Positions 43,529-54,871 of a stretch of DNA of 64,000 nucleotides are shown piece by piece (position 1 is the stretch's first letter; each line of letters starts with the position of its first letter). The notes under the pieces are model-generated. The model did not search any database and was not told where the DNA came from. It saw only the letters and a program-made list of their open reading frames with translations. The DNA comes from Plumapathes pennacea (Eukaryota; Cnidaria; Anthozoa; Antipatharia; Myriopathidae): assembly GCA_964036295.1 (NCBI GenBank), contig OZ038470.1, positions 4,296,001 to 4,360,000 on the forward strand, read 5' to 3'. The position numbers and the translations under genes were made by a program.

Positions 43529-44494
43529 AACTAGACTGGCCTTGCCAGTGAGCTCGCGGCGTGAGTTGGGTCGAGACCAGAATATAAAATGGAAAGTAGG
43601 GGACAAGAGCGGAACTCCTAAGAGAGACTTCCAATTTCTCACCATAAAAATATCACACAGTATAGAGAACTTGGCTTTTGACACCTTGCTCTTTTGACAC
43701 CTTGATTAAACTAAAAATTATTATTACAACACTCATACACTTGCTTCTTAAAGGTTGAGCGACCCTGCATCTTGAGAATGCGTGACATATCTTTTTATGC
43801 ACAATCGATTATGACAGTTTGACCTTGACTCATATTTCTAATCAGAGGCCACGATTAATCCAGCCTTCGCTTCACTACTTATGTGTTTTCTTTTGTTAAC
43901 TCAATACGTTTCTTCTATCAGGCTTTCGAGTATTCGTGCTCTGTAACAAATGTAAAATTGAAAGCGAGGAATGTCACACGAGAGATGTTTACAATATTAT
44001 TGCGCTTTTGTTCACAGTGTGTTCAGTCCATTTGTGACTGCAAACTCAATCAGAATTATTTCGGTGTATTTTTCATTTCTGGTATTTAATGAACATTGCG
44101 AAACAAAGACTACATGATCGAATGAAAGAAACACTTCAACAGGCAATGTACGATACGCAGAAGAATTTTATGAGGCAACAGATGTCATGTACAGAGTAAA
44201 GCATAAAGCGTCATTGTTTTACGGCTAAAGCTCACCGTAGCTTTGGTTTCTGTTTTCGCCCTGTTATCTTCCCAAAAGTATTTCTTGTCGCCACAGAAAG
44301 TTTCGTCGGGACTAAATACTTATCGGCGACAGAGATATTTGCAATACCCCAGAAGTACCATCAAACATTTGTTTACGGCTATTCTCAAAGCTTGTGCGGT
44401 GAACGCGAGCCAAAATCTTTTCCTAAAATCCAGTTTATCCGTGCGCATTCCACAGAGCCAAATGGCGTTGAATTTGAATGGATGCAGTTTACTT
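43529..44494 (+). repeat. Family D unit, copy 2 (3' truncated)
   Basis: Matches copy 1 from AACTAGACTGGCCTTGCCAG to GGATGCAGTTTACTTTT, then breaks abruptly into copy 3. It carries a small insertion near 44334 (GAGATATTTGCAATACCCCA) absent from the other copies. Confidence 0.85.
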
Positions 44495-45430
44495 TTTCGC
44501 TTCACTACTTATGTGTTTTCTTTTATTAACTCAATACGTTTCTTTCTATCAGGCTTTCGAGTATTCGTGCTCTGTAACAAATATAAAATTGACAGCGAGG
44601 AATGTCACACAAGAGATGTTTACAGTATTATTGCGCTTTTGTTCACAGTGTGTTCAGTCCATTTGTGACTGCAAACTCAATCCTCAGAATTATTTCGGTG
44701 TATTTTTCATTTCTGGTATTCACTGACCATTGCGAAACAAAGGCTACATGATCGAATGAAAGAAACACTTCAACAGGCAATGTACGATACGCAGAAGAAT
44801 TTTATGAGGCAACAGATGTCATGTACAGAGTAAAGCATAAAGCGTCATTGTTTTACGGCTAAAGCTCACCGTAGCTTTGGTTTCTGTTTTCGCCCTGTTA
44901 AGCCTTGTCCTCACTTGCGCATAAGCATAAGCATAAGCATAAGAATAAGAGAGCGACAGTGGCGACATAAGCATAAGCATAAGGAACAAACATGTTTGAT
45001 CCTTATGCTTATGCTTATGTCGCCACTGTCGCTCTCTTATTCTTATGCTTATGCTTATGCTTATGCGCTAGTGAGGACCAGGCTTAATCTTCCCAAAAGT
45101 ATTTCGTGTCGCCACAGAAAGTTTCGTCGGGACTAAATATTTATCGGCGACAGCGGTACCATCAAATATTTGTTTACGGCTATTCTCAAAGCTTCCGCGG
45201 TGAACGCGAGCCAAAATCGTTCCCGAAAATCCAGTTTATCCGTGCGCATTCCACAGAGCCAAATGGTGTTGAGTTTGGATGGGATGCAGTTAACTTTTAC
45301 ACACAAGTAACGAGCAATTCACTGGCCACATCTCGAGTTGTTTAGCGAAGTCAATTACGTCATCGCCCAGCACGTGATAATATGAACCAATCACCGTGTG
45401 CTGATTCGTAACCCAGAAAAAAAATAAAAA
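44495..45430 (+). repeat. Family D unit, copy 3 (5' truncated, interrupted)
   Basis: Starts at CGCTTCACTACTTATGTGTT (equivalent to about 40889 of copy 1) and runs to ACCGTGTGCTGATTCGTAAC and an A-rich (AAAAT)n end. It is interrupted by the palindromic insertion at 44898-45087. Confidence 0.85.
44898..45087. mobile_element. Near-perfect palindromic element (~80-nt arms) nested in family D copy 3
   Basis: TTAAGCCTTGTCCTCACTTG at the left mirrors CTAGTGAGGACCAGGCTTAA at the right. Inward, repeats of GCATAA, then AAGAGAGCGACAGTGGCGAC, are matched by GTCGCCACTGTCGCTCTCTT and repeats of TTATGC. The centre is AACAAACATGTTTGATC. Copies 1 and 2 of family D read CTGTTATCTTCCC uninterrupted at the same place, so this is an insertion. 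It is nonautonomous with TTAA at both borders. Confidence 0.88.
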
Positions 45431-46183
45431 TAAAAATAAAAATATGACGATGATAAAGACACGCTTTCCAATCCTAAGCTCGTCGGCTTCGCCACGAGCA
45501 ATTAGTCTGCTCGCCCGAGATTACTGCGCTCAAAAGGGTTTTAGCCTCGGGAAGCTTTGCTCCATCAAAACAGGGCCGTAGCCGTTCTCTTTGACCACGT
45601 TCGAGGACAGCCACAAGCTGTTGAAACCCTGGTGTTTTTTGAAAGTGAACAAAATGGAAATACTAATCTGAAAGGCTATAGTTCAGGTGCTGAACAAACA
45701 CGAAATATTCTGAGTTAATTAAGTACGGCTGATTTATTCGTCATTCTTTACGTTTAAATCAGACGGGAGTTACGGCTTTAGAGCGACTCTGATTCAGACG
45801 CCGAACTTAAAACACCCGTGACAGTTTTACACACTTCTTCATGTTTTTAAGAGGTCGTTTAAAAAGTGAATAATATTAAATATACAAGGCGTTGAGTAAA
45901 CAAGCGCCCCGTGGTATCTGTGTGAGCCTGACTTCCATACAATTGCGGCTGCAAAATGTGTCCAGTATCCATCGTAGTGATCAGAAACAGCGTGTATCGA
46001 ACTGTTCCTCAGACTGCAGCATTGTTTCTGCAAAAAAAGAAAAAAATTGAATAAACAAACAAACAAACAAAAAGTATACACAACCCACCTCTTGAATCCA
46101 TATCTTTTTACAATGTTATGCCGCGTTTCATCATCGATGAGAGGACAAGCACATAAAAACTGACGTTAATTTGCTAAATTGAT

Positions 46184-46495
46184 TAGAGCGGTTTTCGTAT
46201 GACTGTCGAAAGTAATTGTGTGATTGCTTTGGTTTTGCTTTTGCTTCGCTTTCGGATTGGTCCACACTAGTTTGTCAGCATGCTCAGCCAATCAGGACCA
46301 AAACCAAAACCAAACACTTCTCACGCAAGCGATGGCGTGTACTCGCACTGCTGATTGGAAAGTAAAACCAAACGCAAGACCAAACGCAAATGACTTTGGC
46401 TTCCAATTGGCTGAACTGTTTTCTCTCAGTCTCTGTGATTGGCCTGTGTGATTACTTTGGTTTTGGTTTTCGACAGTCATCCGAAAACGGCTCTA
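46184..46495. repeat. Family C MITE, full copy
   Basis: TAGAGCGGTTTTCGTATGAC and TGTCGAAA at the left; TTTTCGACAGTCATCCGAAA and ACGGCTCTA at the right. The terminal TA on both sides fits Tc1/mariner-type insertion. About 312 bp, no protein. Confidence 0.88.
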
Positions 46496-46799
46496 CTGTA
46501 TTTGGAGCAAAAACTTCAAGAAAAATATTTTGTTCCTGTGCATATAATAAAACGTTGAATTTGATATTTGTGTTCGCGTGATCAGTCTCTCTGATAAATT
46601 GTTTTGAAAATATAAACAAACAAACAAACTGGATTGCCCAGCGAAGTAAAATGATAGTACAAAGTATAACTCTCTATTGTGCTTTGGTTTGTGTTTTGAC
46701 ACGCTGACAGATCGTGGTAATTTGATGTTTCCAAGTAAAAAGGGGTCTAACTATTACTTATTACTAATATTTTACTTAATTTTAATGACATTATAATTT

Positions 46800-46892
46800 T
46801 TTTAAATCGAGTCCAGGTTTTACAGTTTTTTCAAAATCGAGTCCAGGTTTTTCAAATTAGAGTCCAGTCCAGTCCAGTCCGGGTTTTTCGAT
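46800..46892 (+). repeat. GTCCAG-rich short repeats
   Basis: AAATCGAGTCCAGGTTTT occurs twice, followed by four GTCCA units. Simple local expansion. Confidence 0.7.
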
Positions 46893-47236
46893 ATGCCTTC
46901 GGCACGTCAAATTAATTCATACAGTCTACCAACGTGCCATACAATACAGGGCGTTGATTGGTTTAATATTCATTTCTATTGTGTGATTTTTTTTGCGTGG
47001 TTTCACTGGCTGAGAACAATCTAAGGATTGAATTGGTCGCGTGAGTTTTCCGTTCTATTGTTTTGGTTTGTGTACAAAGCATAGAATTTTGATTAGTTTT
47101 CTCGCTTTTTGCTGCTTGGCCTGCAAGGGGTTGTCGGTTCATGTGGCCGCCGACATTTCGAGTTGATGACGGTATGGAATGATTTGTCCCGGATAAAGGA
47201 AGTGAATTATTGTTTGAAAATATATCTGGGTAGAAT

Positions 47237-49224
47237 ATGCAAGAGCTAACTCGACGACGTCCTCTGTGCAAACTTGTTGGCAGTTTTGTGGTCATCTTAG
47301 TTTGCTTCAATTCTTTGGTACTATTCCGTTGCATCAATTCAGGTACGTATTAGATCGAGATTCAGTATTGAATCGTTGAGCCGGGTTCGTATTGCTGTTG
47401 GGTCTCTCAGTTTGCCGTTAAACTGTGTTTTCGCAGAGTTTGAGTGAACCCACATGCGATCGGAGTGGTCCAGCATGAAATCTTATGCTTTCTTGCGTTT
47501 TGATAAGGCGACAAACTGTATAAATTGTACTGCGGGTATTTTGACCCGTTTTCTATGAAATTAGGGGAGTGATCGAGTGGCGAAGATGAGTATAAAGTAA
47601 CCTCTGTACGGTGGTATGTGATTATATGTTGCAACGCTAAAACAGAATTTAAAGCCAGTACGTTCCAAAGCCGATCATCAGTATAGACTACAATCATGTA
47701 TGCTTTCGTGAACTCACGCTCGACATCTCCCCGGGGGGTGGGGGTGGGGTAGGGAATTTTCGTTTTCACCCCTAAAAGGTACTAAAAAAGGCGTAGCTCG
47801 AGATTACTTTCACCCCTAGAAGGTACCAATAAAAACATACCAAGAATTTAAAGTTTCGATGTCTTTAATTGCTATAAAGAGGACATCATGAAACACTTTA
47901 TCCCCTGCTGTTTTCAAACAAAAATAGTTCATCCGACTGACACCCGACCCCTAAATGGTACCACGTCACATAAAAATGTCAGAGTTTCATGTTGAGCACC
48001 CAAGCGGTACCAAAACGGTAATTTTGACCCGTCCTTTTTTATATGGGATGGGAGTCCCCCGGGCCCGTTGGAGTGGTCCAGTATTATGATGCTCATGTTA
48101 TTGCTGCTATCGCTTGAGACATGAAAACAACCCGTCAATGAACAACATGTTTTCACGAGTCGCATATTGTTTCATGAAACACAATATTCAAGCCCTCCAG
48201 TATGTAATTATAATACAAAAGACAAATTTGAATATCGATCTTTTTTGTTTGTAATCGTTTCGGCAATCTGCTGCGTTCACGTTGTCCACATACTGGGAGT
48301 TTTCTTGAGCCAAGCTTTTTAATTTTCGGTTTCAAAATGCAAACGTGAAAATATACAAAGGTGCAGCTTGTAATACCTCATACGATGTTTCCTCTAGCGT
48401 AGCAATATATATTGGCTGGTGTAGGCTACGTTAGAGGAAACATCACTGAGGTATATTGGCTGGTGTATAAGTGATCAACACCGATTTTTTAGACAGGAAA
48501 TAATGGCAGAGGCTTCCCTATACTCGGTCGATAAGTTGACCCTGGGGTTGATGAATTATTGGACCAAACATTTGTACCCAAGTCCTGTGAGAATACTAGT
48601 CTGTAGACCGCTATCTTGTTTTGGGTTTTGTTTGTCGTCGGGCGATGACCTCCGTGACCCAGCGAGACAGAGGTACCTTATGGAAAGTAAATTCAGCATC
48701 GGAGGCATTCGATACTTTGATGTGTCGCCGTCCACAATCTCTAAGTCGTTCTGCCAAATTACTATATGCTCAAGTTACGCATAACGAAACAGACCGACTC
48801 AATAGATAGCGTCAATTGCTTTTTTTTTTTTTTTTTGTCTTTTTTGAGGAATTCATTCAGATTCTCGTCTCGCAAGGGCGCTGCATTGCAAGGTGCAAGA
48901 AACATTGCCCAACCAACAAATTCAAAAGCTTTTGATTTATGGTGTCAGTCATTATTTACACACTTGTGTTACGCACTTGCAGTGCGCCCCGCACATCACC
49001 AGAAAACATTATCAGTGTGGCACGAGGAAAGGAGCCAGTTAACGGTCTCTTTTGACACTATTATTCTTAATTTTCCTTGTAGATTCAAATAATTGTTTTG
49101 ATAAAAAGCAAGAGCCATGGAGGCAAAATAGCATGCATTCAAGTCCCATCAAAGTGAAGCCATCACTGTCTGCTGATCTCATAACAACCAACAAGCCTAG
49201 CAATAGCATCATCAGTACAGGTAG

Positions 49225-49286
<62 letters not shown>

Positions 49287-51704
49287 ATTATTATTATGAA
49301 CAAAACCATAATTGCAGATGTATAGATCTTGAATTCTTGACAAGCATCTTACTCCACTGTAATTTTCATCTCTCTAGATTAGCTTCTTATAGTTATTTCA
49401 GATGACGTAAGCACCTTCATGAAATTTATTGTCTTCATAAGCTTAATTTTTAATATTTAAAGTAGTGTCGGGGATATTTTGATTAATATCATGCCCAAGA
49501 AGGGGATCAACTGCCATTTTGTACAGAACTTCATACAGTTGACCAAGAATTGAAAAGAGAAGTTTGCCTCTGATATAGGGGTTTAAGGGTTAAGTACAAA
49601 CAATATTTAGATTATGAAATGGCCCCACTATTAATACCTAGCTTTGTGTTACTCTGTTAATGCTCTTGTCTTTTCTTCCAGAGATGAAGGGTTTGACTTT
49701 TACTAGCTCTCCACCCAAAACCACATTAGAAAAGCTCAAAGTCTTCACAGTAAGAAAAGTTGATGACCAGCCAGCGATGTTTGCCAATCGGAGAGCGAAT
49801 GACAGCAAAGGTAAGAACTGAGCTTGCACTTGCCCTTCACAGATACTATCCTCAAACAAATATCTGCACAAATGTATTGTGTGTTTACCCCTTCACCCTT
49901 GAAAGTTATAAATTCTTCTCTTCGTTATCTCATCATATACATGTACAGTTGAAGGTCCCATGTAATCGGACACCCTTTAGAGGCAGAAAAAGTGAGAGAG
50001 CTTCAACTGTTTTATCATTCCCGGCTAGGATTTGATCCCAGCGTCAGCTACCTCCGCGTCCTTGGGACCCAGTCTCTCGACCTTCATCAGCCCTATGTTA
50101 GGGACTTCAAAAAACTTACACACTTTTTGAAAAGAGCGGGGGAACCTCCCGAGAGTTGTGACCTATCATTCACTATCATGTCACTAATCAGAGGTCATAC
50201 ATATGAACTCAGTTCGATCGCATGCTAATTTATAAAGCATATTTGACCCTATCTACAGTACATGGAATTTGCGCTAATAATATAAACTTCAAATCATCAT
50301 CATATGATATGGGGAACTTGGCATTTGCTACCTTGATGAGGTACTGAAGCAACATTTAATGGTTTCGAGAATTTGTATTATGAGCAGGGGTAGTTTAGAT
50401 GACTCCGTTGCATCTACGCTTGCAAACCTTTGGTGTGACAAAACACATTTCTTTTCGTTGCAGCATTTCTCGTAATCGGAGTGCCGACAGTGAAAAGGCA
50501 GAAAGCAGAGTACCTGAGCACAACACTAACCTCTCTACTCCAGGACCTGGACGAGGAAGAGAAAAAACAATTACTCATCGTTGTCATGGTGACAGATTTC
50601 GACGAGAGGGTCTTTCGAGAGATTGCCTCAAGAGTTACAAAAGACTTCAAGTCAGAGGTGCATGAAGGTACAATTCATGTCGTCCAAGTGAATAAGTCGT
50701 TTTATCCGAGTCTAAATGATTTGCCACTCTTGTGGAAAGACGATGCTACGCGGGTCAGGTGGCGCTCAAAACAATGCCTCGATTATGCTTTCCTTTTTAA
50801 TTACGCGAAAGACCTTGGACAGTATTATCTGCAAATTGAAGATGATGTCTTAACCATCAAGAATTATTTTAACGAAATTAAACAGTTCATCAAGTCAAAT
50901 GAAGAGAGGGAGTGGTCTGTGCTCGACTTCGGCGCCAGGGGATTCATTGGGATTCTCTATCGCAACCGAGATCTAGGTCCGTTGTCGAGGTTCGTGAAAA
51001 TGTACCACTGGGTTTTCCCAGTCGACATCCTTTTTCGACACTACAACGATTTCCAGTTACACGGAAACCCTGAGTTTGCTAAACATGTGCCACCGTTGTT
51101 TAAGCACGTGGGCACTGTTTCATCGCTCGTGGGTCAACATCGGAAGTTAGAGGATCTTCACCCGGGGGAACGAGTTCATGTAGACAGTAACAACCCCCCT
51201 TGCCATATATCAACATCCATCACTGAGCACGTAGGGAACGTCGGGATCGATGGACCGTATAGTAAGAAGCATCTCCGGGTATTCTGGGGCAAAGGCGTAA
51301 AGTTAGGGGACTTCATCCTGCTTAACTTTACTAAGCCTTTGGCAGTTTTCAAGGTGATAATTGATACCGGGGCGTTAGCTTCTCCCGAGGACTATTTTGG
51401 GGGCGGTAAACTAGAGATGAGTACCCCTGGTTTGGGCGTGCCCTGCACGGCTTTTACCACGTGGCAGGTGTTCAACAGCACCAGACAACTCACCGCCGAG
51501 AGTGATGGAAAGCGCGGGAAAATGGTGAAGTGTTTAAAACTGACAATTACGGAATTGTGTAAAGATAAATCGGGGCAACCGAGGTGGCTTTCTGTGCAAG
51601 AAATTGCTGTGTGGACTAACGAACCGGCGCAAGTGAAACAACAAGATTTTTTAAATGGTACAGATAGTACGCACGCTCGGATTGGTCAGGTTATTGCTCC
51701 ATAA
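47237..51704 (+). CDS. MGAT4: Alpha-1,3-mannosyl-glycoprotein 4-beta-N-acetylglucosaminyltransferase (GnT-IV)
   Basis: Golgi type II membrane enzyme of glycosyltransferase family 54. It adds beta-1,4-GlcNAc to the alpha-1,3 mannose arm of N-glycans, using UDP-GlcNAc. Coding exons 47237-47342, 49083-49220, 49682-49810 and 50464-51704 join in phase to 537 residues, the usual GnT-IV length. A short cytoplasmic tail with RRR precedes the membrane anchor (about residues 13-31). A stem follows to about 120, and the catalytic region starts at FLVIGVPTVKR (126). Family hallmarks are RVRWRSKQCLDYAFL (about 221-235) and the EDD triad (250-252, in YYLQIEDD), probably the metal/UDP site. The C-terminal lectin-like part (about 395-530) includes GDFILLNFTKPLAVFKVIID. 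An upstream homologous first exon (40031) and a cassette exon (42870) suggest a second promoter. The A/B/C subtype cannot be assigned. Confidence 0.9.
47715..48070. repeat. G-rich-ended repeat with AAGGTACY words
   Basis: Starts CCCCGGGGGGTGGGGGTGGG and ends GGGATGGGAGTCCCCCGGGC. Inside are repeated CCCCTAAAAGGTAC, CCCCTAGAAGGTACC, CCCCTAAATGGTACC and CAAGCGGTACC. Probably a nonautonomous element in MGAT4 intron 1. Confidence 0.6.
48383..48473. repeat. Hairpin plus direct repeat
   Basis: GATGTTTCCTCTAGCGTAGC pairs with GCTACGTTAGAGGAAACATC. The word TATTGGCTGGTGTA occurs in the loop and again just after the right arm. Confidence 0.75.
49226..49298 (+). repeat. (ATT)n microsatellite
   Basis: About 20 ATT/TTA units begin 6 nt into the MGAT4 intron that follows exon 49083-49220, immediately after the donor. 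Confidence 0.95.
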
Positions 51705-51714
51705 GTTACACATA

Positions 51715-52262
51715 AGCAATGTTGTCGAGAGCAAATCATTGCAAGCTGCTGTCTGTATGTTTATAAGTCCATACATCATCTTTTGGACGAAGACCGTACT
51801 TTCACCAGTGGGGCTGATGTTCATCCCTACTACACTAGGCACAGGAAGGACCTTAGACAGGAACAATCATCGACCACTAAGGGTCTTTTAAGATCAGGAT
51901 GTATTTTTGTTAAGGACTGGAACGCCCTCCCAATAGAGTTAAGAGAGATTGAGAACCTATCTCAGTTTCGTAAGGTCCTACATAATGAAGTTCTGAATTA
52001 GAACTTTCTAAAGCTGTACTTTTTTATATAATAGCTTAGATTTTAGCTTATATATTAATCCTAGCTTTTATTGTAATTTAACTAGATTTATTGTAATTAT
52101 AAATGTAATTATTTGTAATTTAGTTAGCCTTTTATTGTAATTTAGTCAGTTTTTGTAATTTAGTCATTTTTTCTTCTAATATTATTGTATGCAGAGCTCA
52201 GCTGAAAAGCACCTTACAGTGATGCTGACCGTCTGCCTAAATAAAGTTATTATTATTATTAT
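51715..52262 (+). mobile_element. 5'-truncated LINE fragment with (ATT)n tail
   Basis: Immediately downstream of the MGAT4 stop, a frame ending at 52001 has LINE C-terminal character: YYTRHRKDLRQ, then LRSGCIFVKDWNALPIELRE, then IENLSQFRKVLH. The 3' end reads CTAAATAAAGTTATTATTAT with an ATT tail. The upstream part has in-frame breaks. It may supply the MGAT4 poly(A) signal (AATAAA 52240-52245). Confidence 0.75.
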
Positions 52263-52740
52263 TATATTAAAAGCACCTTGCAATGATTTGCGACTCGTCT
52301 TGCAGGTCTTTCGTTGTAAGACAAGTTGCAAAGACGGAATTTCACGCGCAACTTCTTCTTCAACAACTAGTCTTGCAATCGCGTTGCGTTCTACAGTAAG
52401 CTGCAAAAAAAGTGCCTTGTGTAATATTTTGTTGTGCACAATTGGTTGGACACAATAGCAAAGTAACTTGTACATTACTGCGTACAGTGAGTTACACTGT
52501 GTATCCGGACCTTAAACCTAAGTATTCCACTGGTCGATTGGCAGCAACGATTTTTTTTTATGATACCATGGTGCACTGAGGCCGGTCGGGTGATCTCGAA
52601 TAATGTATTGCAAAATTTTTAGTGCTGCAAGTTTTTAAGCCGTAGCAAAATTTCCATGTAATATCGGCTAAACGGTCTTTATCGCAAAAAATCTTTGCTC
52701 GATCTGTTACAAAAAAACACTGACATTCTAAAAGTCAGCC

Positions 52741-52745
52741 CCCCC

Positions 52746-52776
<31 letters not shown>

Positions 52777-52780
52777 ACAT
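52741..52780 (+). repeat. C homopolymer followed by (CA)n
   Basis: About 21 C followed by about nine CA units. Length is likely unstable and error-prone. Confidence 0.9.
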
Positions 52781-53104
52781 ACACACCTTTTTTTTAATTC
52801 CGCCATGACCTATTGTTCAGTGGATTATCAGGGGCGGTGCATGCGTGAGCTTCTAAGGGAATCAGGGGACATTTTCGAGATTTGGCTCTCTGAAACGCCA
52901 TTACCTGTAATTTCTGAAAGCTGGGAACGGTATCCTTCTGTAAAACTTCAACATTATTGTTTCTGCAAAAAGAAAAGAAAAAGAAAAAAGAAAGAAAACA
53001 CGTTAGACATTTTTTGGCGCCCGCGATCATGCGGACGCCTAGGGCAAAGGGGCTGGCACTAGTCTAATTATTTCCCAGCATTCCTGGTGATCGTGCGCTC
53101 CAAT

Positions 53105-53116
53105 CCGCCATCTTGA
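53105..53116 (-). promoter_or_regulatory. YY1-like motif upstream of the COX8-like gene
   Basis: CCGCCATCTTGA is the reverse complement of TCAAGATGGCGG, a strong YY1 consensus, about 30 nt before the ATG. Many nuclear genes for mitochondrial proteins carry this motif near the transcription start. Confidence 0.5.
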
Positions 53117-53144
53117 CTTCAGTGCAACAGGAGGAGCAGAAGAA

Positions 53145-53687
53145 ATGCCTTTATTCGTCAGACCAGCCTTTAGTTTGATGAGGACAGCGTTGTTCCGGAG
53201 GTCAATGGCGACCGGCGGGGCATCGGAGCAGATTCCAGGCCCAAAACCAATGGTGAGAATTTATTACGACACAAACATGTCGTACTCGTAAACCGCTTTC
53301 AGACGAACAATTAGTAAACGCCAGAAATGCTTAAATTCATTGTTTTCAGCACTAGCTGGTATATTTATTATTCTAAGATCCATTAGACCCGTAAGTGTTG
53401 TTGACCGATAAATAAACGTTTGGCATAAGAACATTCGAATTTACACATAAATGCAAAACATACTAGCTTACTGGCCAAGGTAGTCTGTGAAGTCAATAAA
53501 GAATTAATTGGAAGGAAGGCATAATTTTCAGGTAGCTCCTTGTTTATCTGTTACCACCCTCATATTTTTATCTTAATTGCAGTCCACTGGACATCAAATC
53601 ACAGCACTCTTTTGCATAACTGCTGCAATAATGGGTCCAGCCATGTTTCTGATGTTGACACGGGAGAAGCCAGCAAGCGAACATTAA
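53145..53687 (+). CDS. Small single-pass mitochondrial protein, cytochrome c oxidase subunit 8-like
   Basis: Two coding exons, 53145-53252 and 53583-53687, join in phase 0 to 70 residues. The N-terminus (MPLFVRPAFSLMRTALFRRS) is rich in Arg and hydrophobic residues and lacks acids, as expected of a mitochondrial import signal. A short EQIPGPKP linker is followed by one membrane helix (ITALFCITAAIMGPAMFLML) and a charged TREKPASEH end. The length and the layout of presequence, helix with a Gly-Pro near its end, and short charged tail resemble COX8, a nuclear-encoded subunit of respiratory complex IV. Sequence identity is too low for me to be certain; another small inner-membrane subunit is possible. 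AATAAA lies at 53845-53850. The exon pair has clean splice sites and a plausible promoter, so a real gene is more certain than its name. Confidence 0.55.
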
Positions 53688-53859
53688 CTTTGTGAAATGG
53701 CTGTGAAGAGGATTGCGCCAGCTGCAAATTTCTGAAGATGCCAAGAACTTGGCAGTATTTGTTGCAGTCATTTGTGAAGTTTCTGTACATGATTTTCTGG
53801 TTGTACATCTGGTGCTTGGTTGCTTGTAATGCATTTTGTACAAGAATAAAATGAATCTC

Positions 53860-54871
53860 TTCAATTATAGAGGTAGAAAGTTTTGTATTATTTATGATGT
53901 GAACACGTTTTGACAAAATGCAAACACAGACATGGGCATGTTATTCTGGCATGACTGTTTTGAAAGAAAAGAGGTTAGAATTTGGATGAGTTTTCCAGTA
54001 AAGAAATAAAGCATCATCAGCATGATAGAAGCATGCAGGAATTCGAAATAATATAAGAGAAGTGTGGAGAAGCATAGTGCGATGGAGTGCTTTTCCAAAC
54101 TTCTTTTATAAGATAAAGTAAATGATAACTTAGCAAAAAACAACAACAAAGAGATTCAAGTCTGATGAAAGCTGGTGTCAAACTGATGTGCATGTGCTTT
54201 GTTGAGTGAATGCATGCAGTGTCACTCGTTTTTCTTCTCTAATCAGATTCGTGTACTGTTCACTTTTTTGTGTTGTGATTGTTATGCTGATATGTACCAG
54301 ATAAGAGTCCAAGGTTGGTAAGAAACAAAAAAAATGTCATCTTGTGTGCAAGCTCTTCTTTTCTTATGCACAACTAACATAGAAAACTGAACTTGAATTT
54401 ACTGTCATCCTGGCTTTTGTGCAATGACTGCTCACTGGAAATGGGGGTGATCCCATGGTTGAAAAATGTCCATGAAGATGTTTTCTTCCTATCTGCAATC
54501 ATAGATCAATCTCTGATCTATCATTCTAAATTCTAATCTCTGAAGCTAAAAAGACCCTAAAAGCATGAATAGCCATCAGAATGCATCAGCTTCTTCGTCT
54601 GTGTCGTCTGGTAGCTTATGTTGTGCAGATGTATGTAGGATAACATTTTGTTTGTTGGCTACTTCTTGTGATGAGAAAAACTAATGACATCCAGTATTGA
54701 AAATTTCACAGTAGTCTGAATTCTCACAATTTAATTTTTTTGTGCGTTGCGTTACGTGAGTGATACGTGCGTGTTGTCACGACATGCGTGTCATCACGTG
54801 ATAATCCTCCATCCGGGAAGTTGCTCCCATGATTCTTCGCGGGTGTGGCCTTCGCGCCAGATTCATATGAC
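53860..54871. other. Spacer between the COX8-like gene and USP37
   Basis: AT-rich, no gene recognised. The last 120 bp become CpG-rich, with CACGTG inside TCATCACGTGATAA (E-box) near 54780, suggesting the USP37 promoter. Confidence 0.5.

Larger units (their letters stand above)
45431..47236. other. Spacer upstream of MGAT4 exon 1b
   Basis: Contains a family C MITE and a small GTCCAG array. The segment 47180-47236 is the probable leader of exon 1b, since it aligns with the leader of exon 1a. Confidence 0.55.
52263..53144. other. Spacer between MGAT4 and the COX8-like gene
   Basis: No gene recognised. Contains a C run followed by (CA)n at 52741-52780 and A/G-rich sequence near 52975. Confidence 0.55.

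Noticed and set aside
48503-48784. 93-codon open frame in MGAT4 intron 1
   Set aside because: It has a good ATG but no domain, no partner exon and a T run soon after. Chance or a retroposed scrap is more likely.
49980-50110. tRNA-like or SINE-like GATTTGATCCCAGCG segment in an MGAT4 intron
   Set aside because: A B-box-like word is present, but no convincing A box, cloverleaf or poly(A) tail could be made out.
53599-53916. 105-codon minus-strand open frame over COX8-like exon 2
   Set aside because: Antisense to a better supported exon and its 3' UTR; no family resemblance.
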